Shown here: in pieces, positions 1 through 5,750 of the stretch
How the letters are laid out: every line of letters begins with the position of its first letter
How positions within the stretch are numbered: the stretch's first letter is position 1
Assembly: GCA_016839665.1 (NCBI GenBank)
Contig: JAEOTU010000343.1
Span: 1-8,843 of the forward strand
DNA: 8,843 bases
Source of the DNA: Candidatus Hodarchaeota archaeon
GTDB lineage: Archaea; Asgardarchaeota; Heimdallarchaeia; Hodarchaeales; Hodarchaeaceae
Reading direction: 5' to 3'
Position numbers and translations under genes: made by a program
Notes under the pieces: generated by a model
Seen by the model: only the letters and a program-made list of their open reading frames with translations
Told to the model about the DNA's origin: nothing
Databases searched by the model: none

Positions 1-883
1 ACGACACTTCTACTTGAGTCGTATCTATTGTTTCATCAAAATAGGGTATATCTTCATGAATAGGATTTGTAGCTAATTGTTCAACATATGCTTTAATTCC
101 ACCATCATAATGATAAACCCAAACTTTCTCTTCCACTTCCTGTTGTTGTTCAGCAGCAGCCCTACTCTCTTCCGTACTTGGAATTTCCAGTTCATCAACT
201 GAACCCTTAATTGTGTCGCTAGGATCTTCGAAAAATTGCCTTCTATTATCGATCAATGTTATGGTCAGACCTTTGTTTAAAAAAGCAAGTTCACGAAGTC
301 GATTTCGAATAATAACGCAATCAAACTTTGACTCTCCAAAGATCTCACGATCTGGAATAAATGTAGTATGGGTACCACTCTTGTCTTCCCATGTTTCTTT
401 CAGCTCAATTAATCCATGGGAGATGGTTTCTCCTCTAACGTACTCTTGCATGAGTATACGTCCATTTCTCTTAACTTTGACCTGCATCCAACTAGATAAC
501 GCGTTAACTACGGCAATCCCTACTCCATGCAACCCACCCGAAACCCTGTAGCTTTCGTGATCAAATTTCCCTCCTGAATGCAGGCGAGTAGTAACCAATT
601 CCAACGAAGACATGTTATAATGAGGATGGGGTTCCGTGGGGATCCCCCGACCATTATCTTGGACTGTAACTGACTCGAAACCATGTTCAGTCTGGTCTAA
701 CACTACTATAATACGATCACACGCTCCAGCCATCGCTTCATCGATTGAGTTATCCACAATCTCCCACACCAAATGATGAAGCCCATGTTCATCAATACTT
801 CCAATATACATGGCTGGACGACGACGAACAGCTTCAAGTCCTTCTAAAACCTGTATACTACTTGCTTCATATTCTCCAGACAA
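1..883 (-). CDS. gyrB: DNA gyrase subunit B, N-terminal part (runs off left edge)
   Basis: This is the ATPase subunit of type IIA topoisomerase, which with GyrA introduces negative supercoils. The visible 294 codons hold the GHKL ATPase domain and much of the transducer domain. Seen directly: RRPAMYIGS (21-29), WEIVDNSIDEA with catalytic Glu41 and Mg-binding Asn45 (40-50), the ATP motif DNGRGIP (76-82), LHSGGKFD (101-108), the ATP-lid motif SGGLHGVG (115-122) and GTHTTFIPD (170-178). The toprim and C-terminal parts lie outside the window. The start is TTG: GAGGT sits eight bases upstream, the first ATG further in would cut off the conserved N-terminal arm, and an in-frame stop lies at 908-910. 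An odd acidic, Gln-rich stretch (about 217-254) lies where most GyrB proteins have a short turn before the HYDGGI strand. ParE is possible, but in an archaeal context GyrB is much more likely. Confidence 0.95.
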   Translation of the reverse strand, partial: MSGEYEASSIQVLEGLEAVRRRPAMYIGSIDEHGLHHLVWEIVDNSIDEAMAGACDRIIVVLDQTEHGFESVTVQDNGRGIPTEPHPHYNMSSLELVTTRLHSGGKFDHESYRVSGGLHGVGIAVVNALSSWMQVKVKRNGRILMQEYVRGETISHGLIELKETWEDKSGTHTTFIPDREIFGESKFDCVIIRNRLRELAFLNKGLTITLIDNRRQFFEDPSDTIKGSVDELEIPSTEESRAAAEQQQEVEEKVWVYHYDGGIKAYVEQLATNPIHEDIPYFDETIDTTQVEVS

Positions 884-1150
884 AATGTTGTACCTCGAAA
901 CTTTATTTTAGAAAAATTTGTTCCTCTAATTTTTATTTCGAAAAATTTTAAGAAAAATTTGTTGTACTAAGGGAGTGAATACAAATTTAATTTTTCATTC
1001 AGTTAAAATATCTTCAAACTGATTTTTAAATTTTTTCCAAAGAAAACGCTTCTCTCAACCCTAATTTAATCGATTTTACGTGACCGATTTATAAATTAAT
1101 TATCAATTTTCTTTTGATTTATGTTTCCATTTTGTAGGTTAGTTACTATG
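884..1150 (-). promoter_or_regulatory. gyrB upstream region: AT-rich, A-tract repeats, possible TATA box
   Basis: Nearly 300 bases separate gyrB from the phosphoesterase gene, and no plausible small ORF is present on either strand. A perfect 13-base direct repeat (AGAAAAATTTGTT) occurs at 910-922 and 951-963, with a related CGAAAAATTTTA at 939-950. A TTTATAAA box at about 1089-1096 could serve as a TATA element for gyrB, giving a long leader. Other AT-rich stretches closer to the gene are equally possible, so the exact promoter is not resolved. Confidence 0.3.
892..896 (-). promoter_or_regulatory. Shine-Dalgarno site of gyrB
   Basis: GAGGT lies eight bases before the TTG start. This supports a non-ATG start for gyrB and matches the SD usage of the other genes here (GGTGAT or GGAG at equivalent distance). 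Confidence 0.6.
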
Positions 1151-1170
1151 AAATAAAATTATTGAAAAAA
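1151..1170 (-). terminator. T-rich putative terminator after the phosphoesterase gene
   Basis: Just beyond the TAA stop, the minus strand carries six T residues (1165-1170) followed by a further T-rich run (TTTTATTT). This is the usual form of an archaeal terminator, which needs no hairpin. No stable stem was seen. Confidence 0.35.
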
Positions 1171-1174
1171 CAAT

Positions 1175-1909
1175 TTAATTTCCTGATGCTAACCTCGAAC
1201 ATAGGTACTCATGTAAATTTGCTTCAAGAAGAGCATCACACGTCTTTCTGAAATCATAATTGAGACGAACTATCTCTCCACTAATTTCTGATTTGTTAAT
1301 CTCCACTACTGCATAGCTTGCATTTGGATTTCCATCACGAGGTTGTCCTACGCTTCCAGGATTTATCACTATCTTTCTACGAAACCTATAGAGGAATGGT
1401 TGATGTGTGTGCCCTATCACAACGAGTTCCCATTTTTTCAGCCATTTATTGAGCTTAACTTTCTGTTCAGGTAGAGGCTCCCCAAGCCAAAACGGATATA
1501 GAAAATACTCCCATTTATCTTCAGGTGTTCCATGTGCAAGTAGGACTTTTCTTTCCTCAATTAGAAACTCTTTATGTATAGGCAAAGATTCGAGGTAGTG
1601 AAAGTGAGTAGCTCCATCGGACTCGAGTAATCGTTCTCGAGTCCAAGTTAACGAATGAGCCGCTATTTCATTAAACCAAGATTTTTGTCGATTAAAGTTC
1701 TTATCAGTGACAACCTCATCATGATTCCCCTTTATAACATGGTTACATCGTTTTCTGACAAGATTGACACACTCTAAGGGATGAGGATAATATCCTACAA
1801 TATCTCCAGCACAAGCGACAACTTCAATTCCACGAGTATCTATATCTCTAAAAACAGTAGAAAGTGCCTCCAAATTACCATGAATATCTGATATGAACGC
1901 CACTTTCAC
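1175..1909 (-). CDS. MJ0936/YfcE-like metallophosphoesterase
   Basis: A 244-residue calcineurin-like phosphoesterase with the full set of dimetal ligands: DIH (Asp8, His10), GD (Asp36), GNHDE (Asn62, His63), LAHGTP (His126) and GHTHQ (His167, His169), plus the family signature NPGSVGQPRDG (183-193). The family (MJ0936, YfcE and relatives) hydrolyses phosphodiesters or phosphomonoesters with Mn or Ni. The natural substrate cannot be read from sequence, and a link to nucleotide or second-messenger turnover would be a guess. No signal peptide is visible, so it is cytosolic. The start is GTG with GGGAG nine bases upstream (1919-1923). It follows the coiled-coil gene on the same strand after a 34-base gap and is probably co-transcribed with it. 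The C-terminal ~30 residues (DALLEANLHEYL) form an extra helical tail. Confidence 0.92.
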   Translation of the reverse strand: MKVAFISDIHGNLEALSTVFRDIDTRGIEVVACAGDIVGYYPHPLECVNLVRKRCNHVIKGNHDEVVTDKNFNRQKSWFNEIAAHSLTWTRERLLESDGATHFHYLESLPIHKEFLIEERKVLLAHGTPEDKWEYFLYPFWLGEPLPEQKVKLNKWLKKWELVVIGHTHQPFLYRFRRKIVINPGSVGQPRDGNPNASYAVVEINKSEISGEIVRLNYDFRKTCDALLEANLHEYLCSRLASGN

Positions 1910-1943
1910 TCTTTTAAACTCCCAATTTCAGGGTACTGGGATT

Positions 1944-2345
1944 TTAACCTGACTGTTGTCTAAGAGAATCTGTTAGTTCCTGTTTCTGGGACTCAAGGAT
2001 ATTGATTCGTTCGTCTTTCGCTTTTAACTGGTCTCTCAACTTACTCAAGTCATCTTTGGTAAGATCAAGCTCGCGCCGTAGGGATATAATTTCATTCTCA
2101 CTTGATTCCTGTTTTCTATTAAATTCAACTTGTTTGTCAGCAAGTTTTTCTTCAAGCGCTGAAATTTTGTTCTTGAGATCCGTATTCACTTTTTTAGTGT
2201 CTTCATTCTCTTGTTCTAAATTCTTCTTCTCCTCTATTAATAGACTAAGTTTATTTGGAACCTCTTTAGCGATTTCAACTGCTTGTGTGAGATTCTTTTG
2301 GATATCTGTCATCTGTTCATTAACTTCATCGAAAGAATTTGTCAT
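1944..2345 (-). CDS. Small coiled-coil protein of unknown function
   Basis: A 133-residue, highly charged protein that is almost entirely predicted coiled coil. Heptad-like Leu/Ile spacing runs from about residue 33 to the end, after a short N-terminal helix. It has no membrane segment, signal peptide, cysteine or enzyme motif. I do not recognise a family; similarity to SMC-, prefoldin- or tropomyosin-like proteins would reflect only coiled-coil composition. I chose the ATG at 2345 because AAGGTGAT (2351-2358) sits five bases before it. The in-frame TTG at 2351 would overlap that SD. It is the first gene of a probable two-gene operon with the metallophosphoesterase, so it may scaffold or localise that enzyme (inference). 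Confidence 0.75.
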   Translation of the reverse strand: MTNSFDEVNEQMTDIQKNLTQAVEIAKEVPNKLSLLIEEKKNLEQENEDTKKVNTDLKNKISALEEKLADKQVEFNRKQESSENEIISLRRELDLTKDDLSKLRDQLKAKDERINILESQKQELTDSLRQQSG

Positions 2346-2350
2346 CTGCA

Positions 2351-2356
2351 ATCACC
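2351..2356 (-). promoter_or_regulatory. Shine-Dalgarno site deciding the coiled-coil gene start
   Basis: GGTGAT, complementary to the archaeal 16S 3' end (AUCACC), lies five bases before ATG 2345. The same motif and spacing occurs before the RCK gene at 2961. It rules against the TTG start at 2351. Confidence 0.6.
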
Positions 2357-2378
2357 TTGTTCTGAGTGGCTCTTATTC

Positions 2379-2388
2379 CATTTAAAGC
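2379..2388 (-). promoter_or_regulatory. Possible TATA box for the coiled-coil/phosphoesterase operon
   Basis: CTTTAAATGG on the minus strand lies about 30 bases upstream of the SD. Transcription starting some 25 bases downstream would give a short leader just including GGTGAT. The assignment rests on position and AT content only. Confidence 0.25.
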
Positions 2389-2545
2389 ATTTGTCTTTTC
2401 ATGGCCATTGTCTTATCTATTAACTAATAAAAAATAGCATAAAAGGTTTAATACAGCTTTTATTGTTCTAATGATTGCTAAGGCTACAATCGAACCAGAA
2501 TTTATGGAATGTAGAAACCGATAGCCTCCTTTCGCAATTTGGTAT

Positions 2546-2558
2546 TATACATATAAAG
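2546..2558. promoter_or_regulatory. TATA-like element, possibly bidirectional
   Basis: TATACATATAAAG reads as ATATAAAG on the plus strand and CTTTATATG on the minus strand, close to archaeal TATA boxes. It lies between divergent genes and could drive either, but leaders of roughly 90 bases (plus) or 180 bases (minus) would be needed. Confidence 0.3.
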
Positions 2559-2604
2559 GCCAAAGGAATTTAAACTATTGACATGGATGTGTTTTAACTC
2601 GAAC

Positions 2605-2651
2605 CGCACGAACAACAATTCAAAATATCCATTCTTATACTAATTCGTGTG
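2605..2651. repeat. Inverted repeat flanking the regulator's promoter
   Basis: CGCACGAA (2605-2612) and TTCGTGTG (2644-2651) are inverted copies matching at seven of eight positions. They bracket the TATA-like element at 2634-2642, the layout expected of an operator. Binding by the adjacent ribbon-helix-helix protein is inferred only from position. Confidence 0.25.
2634..2642 (+). promoter_or_regulatory. Possible TATA box for the ribbon-helix-helix gene
   Basis: CTTATACTA sits about 30 bases upstream of the GTG at 2669. No SD precedes that gene, and this position would give a leaderless or nearly leaderless mRNA, which is common in archaea. Confidence 0.3.
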
Positions 2652-2668
2652 ATTTACAATCTAAGAAC

Positions 2669-2857
2669 GTGGTTATTGTGAAGCTTATTTCGTTCAAAGC
2701 ACCCAACACATATTTGGAAGGGTTAGATGAATTAGTCCGGGCAGGCGTCTACAGTTCACGATCTGAAGCTATTAGAATGGCCATTCGAGACTTACTCAAG
2801 CGTGAACTAAACTGGAAATCTGGTAATGCACCAGCTTCTTTAATAGAGGTTGACTAA
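2669..2857 (+). CDS. Ribbon-helix-helix (CopG/NikR-like) transcriptional regulator
   Basis: A 62-residue protein with a complete ribbon-helix-helix fold: N-terminal beta strand KLISFKAP, helix YLEGLDELVRAG, turn residues YSSRSEAIR, then helix MAIRDLLKREL. The motif SRSEAIRxAIRDLL is characteristic of archaeal CopG/NikR-type dimeric DNA-binding proteins. No C-terminal ACT/metal-binding domain follows, so it is not a full NikR. Two GTG starts are possible, 2669 and 2678. The second gives MKLISF, the more usual family N-terminus, but neither has an SD. It lies 103 bases upstream of the RCK pair on the same strand, so it may control that pair or itself (inference). A candidate operator overlaps its promoter. 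Confidence 0.85.
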   Translation: MVIVKLISFKAPNTYLEGLDELVRAGVYSSRSEAIRMAIRDLLKRELNWKSGNAPASLIEVD

Positions 2858-2949
2858 CCTCAAAAAGATGAAGTTAACGCAGATTTTTAGGCAATAGACT
2901 ATCCAAAAGGTAGTGATTAACCCCATCAACCATAAAGAAGATAACCATC

Positions 2950-2955
2950 GGTGAT
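2950..2955 (+). promoter_or_regulatory. Shine-Dalgarno site of the membrane RCK gene
   Basis: GGTGAT is placed five bases before the TTG at 2961. It supports this TTG as the start, so the polylysine stretch is translated. Confidence 0.6.
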
Positions 2956-2960
2956 ATTTA

Positions 2961-4343
2961 TTGAATCAACAATCTATCGTAAATGATAATAAGAAAGACA
3001 AGAAAAAAAAGAAGAAGAAGAAAAAAGGTTCATCAAGAACATTCGGAGACAATATGCGTCAATTGAAATTTAATTTAACAACCATTAGAGCAGATCTTAA
3101 ATTTGTGTCACGAACTATCTTCCGAGAACTCAAATACTTTATACCTCTTAAAGACCTCTTCCTTCTTTTCATCTGGATCTTTATTATCATCACATTCTTC
3201 CTCATAATTGTCATTTGGGGGGTTCCTCTCGCTCTTTCCATCATTCCAGGAGATCCTTTTCTTGCATGGGTAGGATCTAGTTTTGGAAGGGATCTGACAG
3301 CCCAAGAAATAGCCGCTAATAAGATTGGTCTCCACATTAACTTGGTTAGATGGAATGGCGCCATCTTTAACGACCTTACCCTACGATGGGGGGCTGGTAT
3401 CATCGGAGTTGGTACTGTAATCATCCGATTAATGATTAAATCACCAATCCTAAAATATAGAGACAAAGTTAATACAAAGAAGGATGTGACTTATGTCTTT
3501 GGTACTTCAAGACCTGCAGAGCAATTCTTATCTGAAATGATTTTCGAATTTGGCTATGAGGAAAAGGTTTCACTAATAGCGGATGTGGACTTGCTCTGGA
3601 TCAGAAAACTTAGAGCTTTGATTGACATATATGTCGTAGAAAACAATTTGGAATTCGAAAAACCCAATCTATACGAGATTATTGGCTTTAAAAATGCCAA
3701 ACGAATAATGATCTTAACTGAAAGTATTGAATTAAACCAGAATATCCTAACAAATATTCGACAAGTTCGTCCAGATGTGGATATCATTCTTTTATCTCAG
3801 TATGCCCCTGCTTTCGTATTCAGTGATCTTGTTCAAGATGAGAATTTGATAATTATTGAAGATCTTGACACTACTATCCAAGGTTTAGTTCTTTCACTTA
3901 GTATGGACTTTGATTTTCCCCCAACAGTTGAAATTGATGTTCCCCGAACTTATATTGGTTCCACAGGAGTCGCGATGACTTCGGATTTAATCAAACAAAA
4001 AGTCCTTCTCATTCGTCGTGGTGAGGAATTACTCCCTCCAGAAGAAACCATGCAGTTAGGAGATCGTGTAATCCTTTATTATTTCAATAATTATTATATG
4101 AAATTAACCAATCGAGTCGTAACTGAATTACCCTTGCGGCCAAAGGAAACAAAAGAGAAAAAGAAGAGAAAGAAAATGGAGAAGGAGATGAAGATGGAGA
4201 AAGCCAAAATCAATGGAAAGAAAATTCCTGATACGCAGATAGAAATACCTACAATTGAAATACCTGTGGTTCAAGAAGATACGTTCTCTAAATCATCAGA
4301 AGGACCCCAGGAAAGGTTAAAAACTGATAATGAGGTGGACTAA
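2961..4343 (+). CDS. Membrane-anchored RCK/TrkA-type protein, two TM segments, polylysine N-terminus
   Basis: 460 residues. A lysine tract (11-22) and basic stretch are followed by TM1 (about 66-94), a loop of ~45 residues, TM2 (about 142-159), and a cytosolic RCK module: RCK_N (about 176-315) and RCK_C (about 320-385). RCK_N shows the beta1 strand VTYVFGTS, NLYEIIGFKNAKRIMILTES and the strand DIILLSQYAP. RCK_C shows IRRGEELLPPEETMQLGDRV, the classic TrkA_C pattern. A Lys/Glu-rich tail (395-420) and an IEIPT/IEIPV repeat end the protein. RCK domains gate K+ channels and transporters on ligand binding, but the loop between the TMs has no TVGYG filter and beta1 lacks GxGxxG. A potassium channel is therefore not shown; a non-canonical pore or a membrane tether for a sensor are alternatives. 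The TTG start is supported by GGTGAT. The next gene is a paralogue beginning at the very next base. Confidence 0.8.
   Translation: MNQQSIVNDNKKDKKKKKKKKKGSSRTFGDNMRQLKFNLTTIRADLKFVSRTIFRELKYFIPLKDLFLLFIWIFIIITFFLIIVIWGVPLALSIIPGDPFLAWVGSSFGRDLTAQEIAANKIGLHINLVRWNGAIFNDLTLRWGAGIIGVGTVIIRLMIKSPILKYRDKVNTKKDVTYVFGTSRPAEQFLSEMIFEFGYEEKVSLIADVDLLWIRKLRALIDIYVVENNLEFEKPNLYEIIGFKNAKRIMILTESIELNQNILTNIRQVRPDVDIILLSQYAPAFVFSDLVQDENLIIIEDLDTTIQGLVLSLSMDFDFPPTVEIDVPRTYIGSTGVAMTSDLIKQKVLLIRRGEELLPPEETMQLGDRVILYYFNNYYMKLTNRVVTELPLRPKETKEKKKRKKMEKEMKMEKAKINGKKIPDTQIEIPTIEIPVVQEDTFSKSSEGPQERLKTDNEVD
4332..4337 (+). promoter_or_regulatory. Shine-Dalgarno site inside the first RCK gene, for the second
   Basis: GAGGTG lies in the last sense codons of the first RCK gene, six bases before GTG 4344. 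The stop (4341-4343) and the start are immediately adjacent, so translation of the pair is probably coupled and their amounts linked. Confidence 0.6.
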
Positions 4344-5060
4344 GTGGGTTTCTTTAAAAGACGAAAACTTCGTAAGTTTGCTGAAACAGCTATTGAACGC
4401 AGACATTCTATTTTTGTGTTTGGTAGTAATGTCTTTACTGAAGCGTTCATTGAGCAATTAATCCAACTTGGTGCAGAAGGCAAGGTTGCATTAATTTCTG
4501 ATAAAAAATTAGCTTGGATTGAGGAAGTCAAAGAACACGTCAATGTACTGTATGAGGAAAAAAAAGAGGAATATGCAAAAAGAAACCTATATGAAAATTT
4601 AGGATTCCATAACGCAGAAAAAGTAATCATTCTTCATGAAGATCCCTTAATTATTCAAAACATCTTCTCATTCCTTCCTGAACAAGAGTTAAAGGTAATT
4701 CTACTAGCACAATTTGCTCCTCCGTTTGTGCAATACCTATCTGGACAAAAACAAGGGCAGATCATTATTGTTGATAATTTAAATCAAATAGTTAACCAAT
4801 TGTATCAACAGATGGATCTACCATTAGACAAACCACCAGTAATATCCATTCCTGTCCCAAGAAATAGACTAGCAAAACCAGTCGATGATATTAAAATTCC
4901 AGATATTCGTGTTCTCAACATTCTACGAGAAAACACAAAAGAAAGAATTTTTCCACTTAATGAGCCCACCCAGGAAAATGACCGCTTATTATTATATTTA
5001 GAGGATCCTGAAGAATCATTGAAAAGTCTAGTCGATTTTCTAGGTCAAATCGAAAATTAG
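4344..5060 (+). CDS. Soluble RCK/TrkA-type protein, paralogue of the preceding gene
   Basis: 238 residues without membrane segments. RCK_N spans about 20-155, with SIFVFGSNVFTEAF at beta1, NLYENLGFHNAEKVIILHED and VILLAQFAPPFV. A shortened RCK_C (about 165-222) has IRVLNILRENTKERIFPLN and ENDRLLLYLED. The same blocks occur in the upstream protein (NLYEIIGFKNAKRIMILTES, IILLSQYAPAFV, and VPR before RCK_C), so the two arose by duplication. As there, the first glycine loop is not GxGxxG, so NAD(H) binding is doubtful. RCK domains work as dimers or octameric rings, so this subunit most likely pairs with the cytosolic part of its neighbour, like RCK1/RCK2 of BK-type channels but encoded separately (inference). 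The start is GTG. Its end faces the methyltransferase gene, with 16 bases between the stops. Confidence 0.8.
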   Translation: MGFFKRRKLRKFAETAIERRHSIFVFGSNVFTEAFIEQLIQLGAEGKVALISDKKLAWIEEVKEHVNVLYEEKKEEYAKRNLYENLGFHNAEKVIILHEDPLIIQNIFSFLPEQELKVILLAQFAPPFVQYLSGQKQGQIIIVDNLNQIVNQLYQQMDLPLDKPPVISIPVPRNRLAKPVDDIKIPDIRVLNILRENTKERIFPLNEPTQENDRLLLYLEDPEESLKSLVDFLGQIEN

Positions 5061-5076
5061 AACTGTCCTTCAGGCT

Positions 5077-5706
5077 TTAAGTCAGTCTTATAACTTCATA
5101 ACAAAGGAGTCTGTCATCGTCTATCTTTCTCTCTGCAATAACCTGAAACTCAAAAAAGTCTTGAAAATGTGTTTCAAAAACCTCATTTGTATTGTGAATA
5201 GACGAAAGAAAGAATGCTTTTTTGAACGAGAACTCTGTTAGAGTTTCCAAGAAGTCTTGGATTAGAGTTACACCACCAGTTCCACCAGCCCACGATTTGT
5301 GCAAGGATCCTTTATTGAATTCTTCTTTTGAACTTGGAACGTAGGGTGGGTTAAAGTAAACGATTACAGGATGAAATAATAAAGGATTAAATCCCCGAAG
5401 AAGATTCGTACATACTACTTCAAATTGATTGGGTTGAAGCCACTCTGACATATTTTTATGGCACAAAGACACAGCTTTTGGACAAATATCGACTCCAATG
5501 ATCCGAATCTGAGGAAACTTTGTACCCAAAATAATAGATATAAAACCAGAACCTATCCCTACCTCACATACAAGCAATAAGCGAGAAGTTGGGAATTCTT
5601 TGTTTTGAAACTTCTGAACTAGGACATCTGTTAAAAAAAATGTGTCTTCTTGCGGTGAATATACTTCGGGGTCTTTAGATAGTTTCAAGTAGTTGAAAAA
5701 GCCCAT
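5077..5706 (-). CDS. HEMK2/Mtq2-type protein-glutamine N5-methyltransferase (aRF1 GGQ)
   Basis: A 209-residue class I SAM-dependent methyltransferase. Visible: the family entry motif VYSPQEDTFFL (15-25), SAM motif I EVGIGSG (48-54), the acidic ribose contact GVDI (Asp73), the catalytic glutamine-binding NPPY (119-122), and WAGGTGG (139-145), which matches the AWAGG block of eukaryotic HEMK2. Members of this branch methylate the GGQ glutamine of eukaryote-type release factor eRF1/aRF1, usually activated by Trm112; Trm112 is not in this window. I prefer the ATG at 5706 because GGGAGTGAT sits just before it and the conserved region begins 14 residues later. The longer ATG at 5754 (225 residues) overlaps the upstream stop as ATGA but has no SD. 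Either way it is coupled to the 960-residue gene upstream. Confidence 0.9.
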   Translation of the reverse strand: MGFFNYLKLSKDPEVYSPQEDTFFLTDVLVQKFQNKEFPTSRLLLVCEVGIGSGFISIILGTKFPQIRIIGVDICPKAVSLCHKNMSEWLQPNQFEVVCTNLLRGFNPLLFHPVIVYFNPPYVPSSKEEFNKGSLHKSWAGGTGGVTLIQDFLETLTEFSFKKAFFLSSIHNTNEVFETHFQDFFEFQVIAERKIDDDRLLCYEVIRLT

Positions 5707-5713
5707 ATTGAAT

Positions 5714-5722
5714 ATCACTCCC
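5714..5722 (-). promoter_or_regulatory. Shine-Dalgarno site favouring the inner methyltransferase start
   Basis: GGGAGTGAT on the minus strand has GTGAT ending seven bases before ATG 5706, matching the SD usage elsewhere in the window. The outer ATG at 5754 lacks any such site but overlaps the preceding stop by four bases. If the inner start is used, about 44 bases separate the two genes. Confidence 0.5.
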
Positions 5723-5750
5723 AGCTCTTTCCAAGTGAATTTCTCAAAGA

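Larger units (their letters stand above)
2357..2668. other. Divergent intergenic region
   Basis: About 310 bases between the minus-strand coiled-coil operon and the plus-strand regulator gene. It holds a TATA-like element usable in both directions (TATACATATAAAG, 2546-2558), a second TATA-like element near the regulator start (2634-2642) and an inverted repeat around that second element. I see no tRNA, CRISPR repeat or ORF with a credible start. Tiny frames such as those at 2401 and 2471 (plus) lack ribosome binding sites. Confidence 0.5.

Noticed and set aside
213..951. Plus-strand open frames at 213-551 and 745-951
   Set aside because: They are antisense to gyrB, whose minus-strand protein matches GyrB motifs throughout; the second also runs into the AT-rich leader.
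2480..2500. Second minus-strand GGTTCGA motif, possible tRNA
   Set aside because: There is no five-pair stem around it and no cloverleaf partner arms.
2420..2529. Minus-strand GGAGG followed by an open hydrophobic reading frame
   Set aside because: No ATG, GTG or TTG follows at a usable distance in the open frame, and the frame is only about 35 codons.
2590..2615. Minus-strand GGTTCGAG resembling a tRNA T-loop
   Set aside because: The flanking bases cannot form a T-stem, and no acceptor or anticodon arm is found at the right distance.
3384..3440. GVGTVI in TM2 as a potassium selectivity filter
   Set aside because: It lies inside the second hydrophobic segment, not in a re-entrant loop between the two segments, and does not match TVGYG.
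3059..3787. Minus-strand open frames opposite the membrane RCK gene
   Set aside because: Their translations show no family features, while the plus strand encodes clear TM and RCK domains.
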